64,000 nucleotides of DNA from Rachycentron canadum. Its lineage: Eukaryota > Chordata > Actinopteri > Carangiformes > Rachycentridae. The DNA is taken from contig CM076654.1 in NCBI GenBank assembly GCA_038496675.1, positions 6,140,172 through 6,204,171 of the forward strand. Direction: 5' to 3'. This document shows, piece after piece, positions 1 through 12,400 of this stretch; the stretch's first letter is position 1, and every line of letters begins with the position of its first letter. Below the pieces are notes generated by a model, which had not been told where the DNA came from, searched no databases, and worked only from the letters and a program-made list of their open reading frames with translations. The position numbers were made by a program, and so were the translations under genes.

Positions 1-114
1 GGAGCCTTGAAACTGAGAAACTTTAATAGACATGTTTATATACGACACAGAGCAAGGTCGGACACGTATTCCCTTCCCCGTATGTTTTATCAGTCTCCTG
101 TTCATTTTCTTCAG

Positions 115-268
115 TGTGTTTATAGATGATTTCTTGTCATCTGGGCGTGGTGAGGCTGACCAGTTTCCTCAGCTGGAGTTTGAGCAGCTTCCGTTCAGTC
201 ATCCTCTGTTCATCATGTACTCGTCTGGAACCACAGGATCTCCGAAATGCATGGTCCACTCTGCTGGG
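115..268 (+). CDS. aacs: aacs exon a (phosphate-loop motif)
   Basis: First exon in the window, probably exon 8 if the 18-exon human layout holds. The acceptor is TTTTCTTCAG at 105-114 and the donor is GTAAGA at 269. The first base completes a Ser codon. It encodes residues 1-51, opening with FIDDFL (human FLDDFL) and carrying MYSSGTTGSPKCMVHSAG, the nucleotide-binding loop of ANL enzymes. It ends in phase 0 after a Gly codon. Confidence 0.97.
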
Positions 269-352
269 GTAAGAAACACACTGGCTCCCATTAGCCTGTA
301 ATTAGAAACTATGGATGGCTCAGCTTCTGTTAGATTGTAGTGCTGGTCCAAC

Positions 353-406
<54 letters not shown>

Positions 407-3400
407 CACACACTGTGCATTATCGTGGGAATCTTGCGTGCTAAAAAACAAACAATAGTCGGCCCATTATTTTCTTTTTTCTTACTGCTCCACAGACCAC
501 AGCTGGTCACATCTGTTTGCCGTCTCTCCCGAGTTGGCCCACATGTGCAGTTTGATTTCCTGTTATATTGATACACGTGTGCACAATGTGAACAGAAGGT
601 GACACTCTCATAAAGGCCAGAATCATGTTTTTAATGGGAAGAAGAAGAGATGACTTGAATGAAATTTGAATTGAATTCTAAAGAGGAGAGAAAATATTTT
701 CAGCATGTGGTCCGTTCAGAAGCTGTTCTGGTCTTCATCAGCAGATGGACTTTGCTCAGTTGTCAAATCATTTTAGATGATGTTAATTCATGACTTTGGA
801 AAAGACACTTGAGAAAACGAGTCTCTCCACAAGGTCCATTTAAAGCAGTTGTGGCGAGATGACAACACGATCCAAAATTCTGAAGGTAAAACTCCCACTT
901 ACTCAGTGTCACAGCTGCCAGAGAGATCTAGTCATAGTACACACATCTGACACACAAAACCACTGTTTAAATTCTACAAAACAAGAATATGTTTGTGATG
1001 CAGTGGCAGCTGTTTCTCACGCCTTTATCCAGATTCCATCACATTTCTATTTGTGTCATTCCTTTTTGAAGGTGACTAAATCAGATGTTACCAACTTGCT
1101 CACATCACAGCAGCAGTGGACAGAGCCATCCACTCTAAGTATCAGCTGGGGTTGTGTTACACTTTCCACCACAAGATGGCAGCAGACCTCCATCAGCAGG
1201 GTTTTCAAAAGGTTATTTCCTCCCACAAGGGAGTGTGAATGACTTTTTTTCCCCCTACATGCCACATCTGTGAGAGGGAGAGTGTTAGACGAATGTGTGA
1301 TTTCAAGAGGACCGCTGCACTTTGAAGGCTGAAACACTTCACATTCAAAATGGATTAACACGCAAAAACAGACGCATTCACATATATTCACATAACAGCC
1401 ATTTTCTTTTCTTTGTTTCTGTTTCAGTCTTTTACCCTCACATCCTTCTTTCAAATTGGTTTTCTGTCCTTAACTTGCATGAATCTTCTCCCACTTAGTC
1501 CTCCTTTTCGGACTCTCATTAGGTTTATTTCTCTGCTTTATTTCCTCTCTCCTCTAACACCCTTTTATTTCTTTCCCTTGTTGTCTTCCCATCTGTCTCC
1601 ATCTCGTTCTTTTGTGCCCCATCCTTCTCCCCATGCCGCCGATAATTGGACAGTAATGCGTCGGTGAAAACATTTCGTATTGTGACGCTGGCAGTTCTCA
1701 CTGGCTCTACCAATTAGCCCCAGCACTGTTGTGCTTTATGCTTTGTTACGGCTCTGTTAACATGCTGTCAGCAGCAAGATGGCACGAACCGAGGGACGGG
1801 CATGGCAGCTGAGTTCTGCCAAAGATTATATGCACACACACATACACACATGTACGTGGACCACCTGCTAATGTGGATAGCAAAGCACACACTGGCTCAA
1901 AGCAAAATCACGCACAGTCCCGCACACAATCATACGGTTTGTACTCTGCACCAGCAATGATAATCTATCCAACCGTGATGGGTCAGAGACTTTGAGAGAA
2001 TTCACACTTAACCCAAATTGTCCTTTTTGTTTAACAAAGTCCTTCAGTGTGTAGAAGCCTTGGCTTCTGTCTTAACGAAGGAGCAGAAAAATATTTTTTA
2101 AACTTTATTATATAAAGATTCAGTATTTGACAAGATGAAAGACAACTGTCTCTTGTGTGTATTTCTGTGTGAGATTCATTCAGGATAAAAGAACTATGGT
2201 AAATCAACACATCTTAATATCAAGATCAAAAATATGACCTAAAAAGTAGTCAAATTAATTAATTTCTTTCTCTCTCTTTTTTAGGGCACACTCATCCAAC
2301 ACCTGAAGGAACACATTCTCCATGGTAATATGACCAGCAGTGATGTCATCATTTACTACACTACGGTAGGTACACAAAAAAAAAAAAAAGAAACAAAAAA
2401 AAAAAACACTCAATGCTGAAAGTTTCTGCATCCTATTGCTCTTTCCACTTCACCTTCTGTCTCCCCGTCGCTCTTTGCAGCAGTTTAATGTTTAATATTG
2501 TGGTATTATTAATCATGAGGCTGGTCACAAAAACACATACCACCCATCCACGCAAAAGCACGTCTTGTCTAAGGAGCAGCAGTGAGTGCTGAAGGTCAGA
2601 GCTGTGTATAATTTATAGTTCTGAGAAGATTCTGGCTCTTTTTGATGATGGTGATGTTGAACGCAGAGGAACCTTATTCTGTGAAAGCTGCAGTTGCTGT
2701 GTTGTGGAATTCGTATTTGTGTATTTTATATATGACAAGTGCACAATTGCGGTTTTGGGTCGTGTTGCTTAGAACAAATATGCAGCCTCACTTCTACTCA
2801 TTTTAGAAAGTGACTCTGGCCTCATACAGTGATGCTCAAGGATCATAAATAAAGCCACTCTGTTTCATCTGAAACAACTTTTGTGATCTGTTGAGTCAAC
2901 CTGAAACTAAATCACAATACCTGCATCGCTAGAGGTGTGGAAATCTATTAATGCCTTGATTATTTTGAGTAATAGTTTGATCTATAGAAAACAGAAAACA
3001 TTAAAAATGCAGGTTCCCAAAACATAGGGTGACAATTTTAAACAGCTTGTTTCATCTGACCAACAAACTCAAAGCCGTAAATTTCTAATAGTAGGAAAAA
3101 CACCCAAATACCCACATCTGTGAAGCTAAAGCTCAGAAGCTAGGCTTTATAAATGTATTTAAGAAGACTTGCTGAATCATCTGCTGTCACTTAACGTGTG
3201 TTAGACAAACAGAGCTGAACAACCAACTGCCCCACTCCCCCTTAGAAATTAGCAGCGTTACTCTCTGCTGATGTTGCTAGCCTCAGCCCTCTCTCTCTCG
3301 CTCTCTCTTTCTCTCGTGCTCTCTCTCTCTCTCTTTCTCTCTCTCTCGTGCTCTCTCTCTCTCTCGTTCATCTCTCTCTTTCTCTCTCTCTCTATCTCTC

Positions 3401-6400
3401 TCTCTGGATCTCGACCGCTATGCACATAACCTACGTATTGAGCTGTTCCTGAGAGAAGCTGCTCCACTTCTGTAACAATATTCAGTCTCAAACACTGCAG
3501 ATCTTGCACACAGATGATAAATCACAGTGTTATTAGTTTCTATACTTACCGCTTGTAACAGAAGTTTCATTTCCACACGTCTGTACATACGTGCAATATC
3601 ATAATTGCACAGTCCTCCAAAAAAAAAAAGTGCTTTCATCTTCACTAAGCCACAGCCTTCGTCAATGGGACTCACACACAGGAAAATGTCTAGAAATGAC
3701 AGATACAACGGCTGGAGGTCAAGCTAGCTTTCAAAGACAGTACCCTGCTGCCCCCACAAGTGGGCAGTAAGTTATAAGATGGAAGCAAACAGGCAACAAA
3801 TCCTTTATGACAGAACGCTGACAAATATCCCCATCATTATTTGTACATGCGATGGATGGTGCCAAAGCAGTAGCTCAGCATGGAGCTGCAAACAATCATG
3901 TGAACCACAGACGCATAATTCACAGTCTGCAGGAGTCGTCCATTTTTCTCCCCATTTATCCGTGTTGATGAGAGAGGATTGTTTGTAGCAGATAAACTGA
4001 CCGCTCTGTTTGTTCTGTGTGCTGTTCATAGACCGGCTGGATGATGTGGAACTGGCTGGTGTCTGCTCTGGCAGTGGGAGCTTCAGTGGTTTTATATGAT
4101 GGTTCGCCACTAATGCCCACACCCGATGTACTGTGGAACCTGACAGACCAGCTGGGGTGAGTTAGCCACACACACACACACACGCGCGCACACACACACA
4201 CAAAGGAGGGAAGGGACTGACAATATCTGAATTGCTGCTGTTTATTGCTTTCTGTTGGAAGGGGATTTTTTTTTTATAGGTTTTATTTTTTATATAAACT
4301 GCCTGTCACCACTTATGATCGTCTATACAACATCTAAAAAACATAAACACAAATAGTCCTCAGTGTTTCACTGCTTATGCATTCACTTTCAATCTTAAAG
4401 GTGTTGATCTTCCACAGAGTTGCACATGACAATTCACAGAACATATTGACATTTTTCTCAACAAAGAAATGACTTGACATGAGGAAATCGCTTGTGTAGT
4501 GTTGCGTATGTTTCCTGACAGAAGAGGGTTGAACTGTAAGAATCATTGATAGTAATCGTCAGCTTTTTTTTTTTCCAAACCATTTTTTTCCTTGAAGTTC
4601 AAAACAAATTCAAAAACATAACAATGCAATTTCCCTTCAGAGAGAAATCTCTATTCTCTCTATAGTCTCAATAGCTGTTGCAGCTTTAATAGAGTGCAGT
4701 GTGGCCTTAGATGTGCTGCATTTTCAATAAAGACCTCAACTCACATAGGATGGCAATAAGAGCAAGAGTATTTTTTTTTTTTTTTTTTTTTTTAATATGT
4801 GAAGTTACAGACAAATAGACTATAGATATGACAGTAAAAGGAAAAATAGACAGTCTTGGGAGATTGTTTTTTTTTTTTTAAACACAGAATCGATGACGTG
4901 TTTATCTAATTGATAACTTAAACACACATGCACACAAGAGCAGAGCCATGAATAAAGATTGCTGCTGGTTAGAACATGCATTAAGAACAGAGACAATTTT
5001 GCTTGTTAATTTATTAACGCGGATTTAAAATCAGAGAAAAAAGATGCGAATGTGAAGGAAATGCATCAAAGGAAGATGAGGAGGTAATGAGGGTTTAGAG
5101 CGGGGAATGGAGATAATAGTTTTCCTCTTCATTTTACATGTCATGGGTGAGTCAGAAGGGTGAAGTGGAAACAGTGGAAAAGATGATCAGGCTTATTCGA
5201 TGTTGTCGTGGTTTTAGTCTGCGTCGTAAATGCCTTGAGATTTAGAGAAGTTTTTCCTGTGATCAAAAGAAGTGATCGGTCTCATAGTTCAGAGGTACAA
5301 ACAGCAGCCCAAACCTGCTTATTGATTACCACAAACGAGCCGCCTCACGCAGGGGTCAGCCATCCCTCAAAGGCTGCTGAGATCGATGGTGATGCTGTAT
5401 ATTTTGGATGGATCCTGGTTTGCTCACGGCTCAATGTGTACGTGACATACGAAGGCGAGACAACGCGTCTCACCTGATCTCATCTTTGAAAAAACATTTT
5501 CCCACTTGCCCCCAGCGGCTCACTGTAAATCCAGGTACCAAATAGTTGGTGTTTGAGGTTTTTCATGGATGTTGAGAGAAGATTTGGAGGAGAGTTTGGT
5601 CCTGTGATACCGGTTTATCCCCCGCAACCCCTGTCCTCTCTGTCACTAAACACACATCACCACACTGTTCGTTCACATCCAATAAAGCACAGAGGATCTT
5701 AACAGCAGATCCTCTTTCTATCCTCCAACTTAAACAGTAGATGGTGAACCCAGCATAGATCACCTATACAATATCGTGGTGGTGGTAGGTTCAAATTTAA
5801 TATAAAATATGGTGAGCAGATTTTTTTTTCTCAATTTGTATTTGTATTTCAATTTCTCAAAGGGTATTCAAATGGCGTGTTGAGTTTTTCCAATTAAAAT
5901 TCCAGTTTTGGCTGCAGGGTAGTAAACTGACTTAGAATGTAAAGTATAGTGGATTATCACCCCCAAAGTAGTAAAATATGCCAGTAGTTTAAGTAGTAAT
6001 ACAAGCACCCAGGTTCGAGTAGTTTCCCTTTTTATTATCTGTTTTAAGTCAAACAATGATGCCATATTCAAGATGGCCTCTAAATCCTAAAACCTATTTA
6101 GTGTCAGCAAAAGTAGCAGGGAGAAGAGACATGGTGCAGCACCAGCCCCTCTTAAAAGCTGAAATGAAAAAAATGAATGTAACTGTAGCAGCCATAATTT
6201 CCTCCATTTCCTCCAGAGTTAGATCCAGAATTACAACAGCCAACAGTTGGAGATTGTGTCACACAGGCAGCTCCTGGCTGCGAGTGTGCATTATTGAGCG
6301 CGCTCAGTCAATCTTTGGTTAAATTATAGAGAAAAAAAAATGCTGTGTGGTCAGCAAAAGTAAGACCCTTTAAGACAGTTATACCACAGACACATATTCA

Positions 6401-9400
6401 CTGCAGTGGAAATGGCATATTGCCTTCAGCAAGGAACGGAGTAATGGGGAGAAAAATCTGACACAGATGGGGAATAGTGAAAACCATAGAGCAAAAGTGC
6501 CAAGAAAAGTACCTCTACAGCAGAAACTCAGGACAGGATCTGTGTGCAGATCCCATAGCTAATGAGCTTTTTCCACTATTTTATTAGATTTTGAATTATG
6601 AACTATTTTAAGTTCTTCAAGTGATGATTGGTTCTTTCGTAAAATAACTGGTAGAGTGTAGATTATAGCAACTTTTGAAGCTTTATGCTTGGTTTATAGG
6701 AGCTGTGTGATGAGATAAATGTTCCTGTCTTCCAACCACCACCTTAACCCCCATCCAAAAAAAAAGAGAGAGAAACGGTATGAACAAGGTTAGAGTACTG
6801 TTAGCAAAATGACCCACATAGAGGAAAATCAGGAAAGTGCTGGCAACTTGACAGAAAGACGGATGGGACCTTTTAAATTTTGAGAAGACTTTTGAGCCAA
6901 TTAAGTGCTGATGTTGCCACCTCAGACTCATTTCCCAGATCCCAGCACTACGTGGAAAAACTCCCTGTGGGAGAGGCTGACATGATTTTTTTTTTTTTTT
7001 TTTTTTTACACTCATCTTCTGAATTAATGCTGGACATTTTTAAATGGGGCTGAATCTGTCAGAGCTTTGGAGAACATGAAAGTTAAGTTGAGGTTTCCCC
7101 TGTTGCCTTGAACTTTGTTGGTCGTGGGGTTGTAACACTACTCTGCTGTTACATTTCACTGCCACATCTTGCTGAACAAGTGACATTTACAGTTTTAAAT
7201 CTCTTGACAGTTTTTTTTTTTTCATGGCATTTTAATGACAGAAAAAACAACTTGTGCTTTTAGAGGAGGGAAAAGAAAAAGGTGAGGGGACTGAATCATC
7301 AGTATTGTAGTTATCCTGCGGTTTTCTGTGTTGTAATGACATATTGAGAATCTGCTTGAGTGAAACTACCCAAACAAACCTGAGCCACAATGGAGGATCT
7401 TCACATTCAGCTAAAATGCAGCAGAGAGTAGGAGATGAAATGACCCACACTAGGAAGTGCAATTCAAGAGTGGTGCATCACCACAATCATACAAGAACGC
7501 ATCTACACAATAACCCATTGTAATAACCCATTGTAATAATAACCCATAATAACATTTGAATAGAAAGTACCTTTATGTTTCTAATTGAGTAAAACAGAGC
7601 ATAAGCCCTTCTAAAAAGAAACTCTATGATCAGTACTGGCCGCTGCAATCTTCATATGTTGTCCCTTGTTATTACATCCACTCTAACCTCTAGATGCTCT
7701 GACAACTTTACCTACCTCTGCTATGAAAGAAAAGGAGATTTTCAGAGGCGCTGCCAGGCCTCTAGTGGAAACAAAGTCAGTTGTATCCCTGGGTGGAGCA
7801 AGAAAAAGGTTACAGCATTTATACTTGTGACAGGTTCCATGTATATGTGGGATTTTAGAGGCTCCTCTGTTTCCTATGAGGATCTTCTTGTCTCCTCTTC
7901 CATCTTTTGTCCATTATGTGCCGCCTGGGCTGAAATGACAGAAAAAGACTCTCTCCTATGCTCCTTGTGCCATCTACTGTATGGGAATGTCATCTTTTGC
8001 TAATGCCAAGCAAGCAAAATTCTCAGTTATCCTCCTTGGAAGCGATAACTGCACATACAGTTTAGCAGATTGCATCTTGCCAGTTCAGTTACAGTTTTAG
8101 ACACGTGGGCACAACAGTTCAAAATATCCTCGTTTTTAAGCTGCATCTAAATGTTATGAACTGGAGCCTTGTGTCTCCATCAGATCCTTGACAAAGGTTT
8201 GGAGCGACTTAAAGTACTGAACGCAGTGAATCAATTAACCGTGGGAAAAAAAAATAAATAAAAGAACATTACCTCATTCATTTCGAGACATTGGCCTTTA
8301 CTGGGTTTTTAATTGTAAGCCAAGGGGTTTGTGGCACAAAAGGAATATGGAAAAAAACAGGAGCTTCAAAATACTATGTGACAGAAAGAAAGAAAGAGAA
8401 AGTGGGTAGTTGTCTGTCATTTTAATAACACGTGGGAGATAATAAATGCATGTCAGGGAGAGGGCGTGGGGGGGCTGAGTATCAGAATCCAACAGGGTTC
8501 ATGTAAAAATTTGTTTAATTTTAGAAATGATAGTACTAAAAATAAAGCTTGAATGAGATGTAGGCAGTCTCTCACACTGAACATGGCACTAAGCTACCCT
8601 GATACATTACATATGTGTTGATTTTCAAAAATGTGATGTTGTGCTTCATACTTTTCATAATTGCAAATCAACAAACAATTACACCATCAAATGGCAGCTT
8701 CAAACTGTTCCTTGTAGCCTCTGACACCTGAGAAGAGAGCAATTATAATTCTTCCCGGAGTGGAGGACAAGTGCGAGAGCAGTTGAAGAAGCATCACAAT
8801 ACGCACGGAGACGCATTAAAGGAATAACTGCTCGGAGCCGGTCTTGTATCTGATTGGCTTTGAGTGTCTCTTATTGACTTGGTTGCTTCCAGTAACATGT
8901 CTCCCTTGGAACAGATACGCTGGCACATCTACACAAGCCAGACACACGGGCTCACAAATGGATACTCGCAGCTTCGCCTCCATCCTCCATCCTAAACACC
9001 CAATTAGCAGCCACACCTGGTCATCTGCTTCCAATCAGAATAGGCTGACCGTTTCCATGGTAGCCAGCAGTGAACAAATCCAGATGCGGATGGGGGGTCA
9101 GAGATGATGGATTGATAGAATGGAGAGTGACTGTGTGAGGGTGCAGATGACAAATGGAGTCTTTGTGTTTGAGTTCATGCATGTCATCTGCAGGATCAGG
9201 TGGCTGTAACTGAATGTGGAGAACAGATATAGACCATAACTGCTCGACTACACACAGTATACGCACCATCTACATATATAGACCCCCTTATTACTTACAT
9301 AAAGGTGTGTATACACAGTGCAACCTAATTTCTCTTTTTCAAAATTCAATTTTGTGATATTTACCGGTAAAAATGAAAAGAACAAAAAAATTGGACCTCA

Positions 9401-12400
9401 TTTTCAAATACAATTCCAGAAATGGAAAGAAATTTTCAGATTTGAAAATAAAGTTAATACTACTACTACTCCTACTAATAATAATAATAATAATAATACT
9501 TGATGTGTGTAGCATTTTTCAGTACAAGTACAAGTTTTTAAAAAAATACAAATAAAGAAATAAAGCTGACAGAATCATCATTATAGTCATATAAATAGTA
9601 AATAGTCATATTTACTATTTATTATTACAGTATATTTCATTTTTATTTTGATAATTTACTTTACATACTTTTTTCAGTGTGGTTTCTTTTCTGCTATATC
9701 TAATGTAAAAATACCATGTAAAAGATATTTCTTTAAAAAAACAGACAAATAAGCAGCAGCATTACAGTGTATTGTGTTCTAATCTTCTCTGGCGGGGCGG
9801 AGATGATGTATGTCAACCAAAGATTTTTCCATATGGTTTATTGTGGTGTGTATACATGTATATAAGGCCATTGTGGGCAATGTTGCAACTCAATTAGCAG
9901 GACAGTTTAATATTATTACTGCTATTTTTTATGCCCAAATCTGTTTAATCCAGTTTCCACTTTCTGAATAAATCAAGATTTAGGTTCAAAGCTGCATATG
10001 ATTTCAAGATAAAACTCTTAAGCAAGAGCGGGCGTGCAGAGGCAGCATGGACAAGTGGTGCATGCATCACTCACTTCATTCCCTGTGAGATATTACTTCT
10101 TGGGACCTTTGCCCTTTCACCCAGTCTCACCCCCTTCATTCACCCTGTGAACAACCTGCATCACCAGTGATCGATTCGACCCTCGCAAATCACATCTTTC
10201 ACCGCGAGCCAATTCCTGGTTACTGACCAATCAAGCATCCGACACTTGTTTTGTATCCCAGAGACAGATTCTTTTTTTGTTTTTGATTGACAGACACGGT
10301 TACTATGGTGATAGGAGGCGATTTGATTGATTTAATGTCAGCAAAAATAACTTGAGAAGAATGGAAGGAACAGACTGAGACAAAAACACCCATTCACAGA
10401 GGCAGACTTTAAAAGGCCCTTTGTTTTAAAATTAAAACTGCAGGGAAACTCAGAAGTGACGTTTTGTCATTTCTTGCCTTCCACATGTTGTCCAACAGTT
10501 GTCAGCTGTCAAGGATATTTCCATTCACAGAAGAAAGCACCTTCCAAAATCATTTCATCTCAGGATTGTTGTGTGCACATTGTCACTACATTCTCTTTTG
10601 AAGAATTTCCCTGTGGAAGATAAGAAAGGAGACACTTTGTCCTTTCAAGCTAGACTGACCATTATTGCCTGTTTTTTGTTTGTTCAGTTGAAAGTCAATT
10701 TCCAATCAGTTATTTTCTTATCTGTCCATGAAGGGCTGACTGAGCACACAAGCTCAGTTTCACAGTCACATTGCTTTACATTTACACAGTGACATGCTCT
10801 CCACTCCTGGGAACTTCCTTGTACAAGCAGGAAACTGAGCAGCTCCACTGGAGCAGATGGGGGTTAAGGCCAAAGGCTGTTCAGTAACTGTTGTCCTCTT
10901 TTATATTTTTACATTGAGCTCAGACACATTTCAAATAATGCCTTGTCGTGCACAAATTCAGAGCAACAAATGGAGCTGTTCAGACTGAGCACACTTGCGT
11001 CACCTCCTTCATTCATTCTTCGCCATCAGGGCTTCATTCATCAGCTGCTTTGACACCAGCTGAATGAAAGCATCCAGTCACGGGCGGCACAGTGGCGCAG
11101 CGGATAGCACTGTCGCCTCACAGAAAGACAAAGGTTCAAACTTGGGGCTCTCTGTGCGTTATGTGAACCTCTTGAGCCCGTGTGGGGTCGCTCGCCGGAC
11201 TCAGGCCAAAGTCCAGGACATGTACGTTTAGGTGATTTTTAAAGCACCCATAGAAGTGAGTGGTTGTTTATTTCTGTGTTGACTGGCGACCGGTGTGTTC
11301 CCTCGTCTGATGTCAGCTGGGATTAGCTCCAGCCCTCCCGTGGCTGTCCAGGATAAGTGTTATGGCAAAGTGAGGTGTACATTCACCACAGGTGTATGAG
11401 GCCTTTATAAAGACTAACTTCTCAGGCCTCAGTCGAACTCTACTAATGTAGATTTAACTACCATCTAATGCTGATGTGTGTTTATTAAGGTGGAAATTCT
11501 TTACTTTTACTCCTACTTGCAAATTTAAGGATAAAAGATAATTATTTAAAAATTTGTAGACCTAAAAAAAAAAAAAAAAAGAGTTTGGTGTGATAGTGTA
11601 AATTAATCAATCACTTAATTTGTCTGTTTTATGACATAGCAGTGAGATACTGTATATACATAAACCCCTTAAAAGACCAAAAGTTAATATATACAATAAG
11701 TTAATGAATCAAAAACAGAAACAGTATGTTAGGAAATAATATGTCAATAGTACACATCAACTTTTTACTCCTGGAATTTAGAAGGGAGGTGGCAGAGAGT
11801 ATAAAAGAGTGTTTGAATCTGTTCTGAGGAGGGAACCAGATGGCAGAGACTGAAACTGTTGATGTAGATGGTGGAAACAATCTGACAGGATGGATTCCGC
11901 TTTCTGAAGAACCTGTTGGTTGTAAAGATCCCTCAGATGTTCCTGTGCGTCACCAGTTATCACAATAAAGAGAACGTGAGAACAGACCCAATAAAGCATT
12001 GACATCAGGATCCCGTCAACCTGGAATTTTGAAAGTTTCCTGAGACTGTAGAGATGCTGCTGGCTTTTTTGTTCGCCATATCAGTTTTAATCTCAAATGT
12101 CAGTTTGTTGTCTGTTGTGATCTCTAGGTACAACTCTACTATTTCTATATTCTTGCCATCAATCATTGTACTGTCAGGAGAAGGCTGAGAACGTCTAAAA
12201 TCAATGCACGTCCTTTCTCCACATTCAATACTAGAAATGATTCATGACGTCAATTTGAAAAATAATCCATGACCATGGAAAGTTCCCCCATTGTTCAGCA
12301 CAAATAATGCCACATTGATTAATATGTTATGTAAAGCAATATGTATAATTCAGTCTGGTCATTTTAACCTTTTTCTGCATGCTTGATATGAACATTTAAT

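Noticed and set aside
199..576. 125-codon minus-strand frame with a long Arg-Glu run
   Set aside because: The run is a translated (CT)n repeat, and the frame is antisense to an aacs exon and intron.
3258..3509. Minus-strand frame rich in Arg-Glu
   Set aside because: Translation of the CT tract at 3288-3405; no homology.
11083..11130. Possible tRNA gene
   Set aside because: The tRNA-like head is part of a SINE with a decayed B-box and no cloverleaf.
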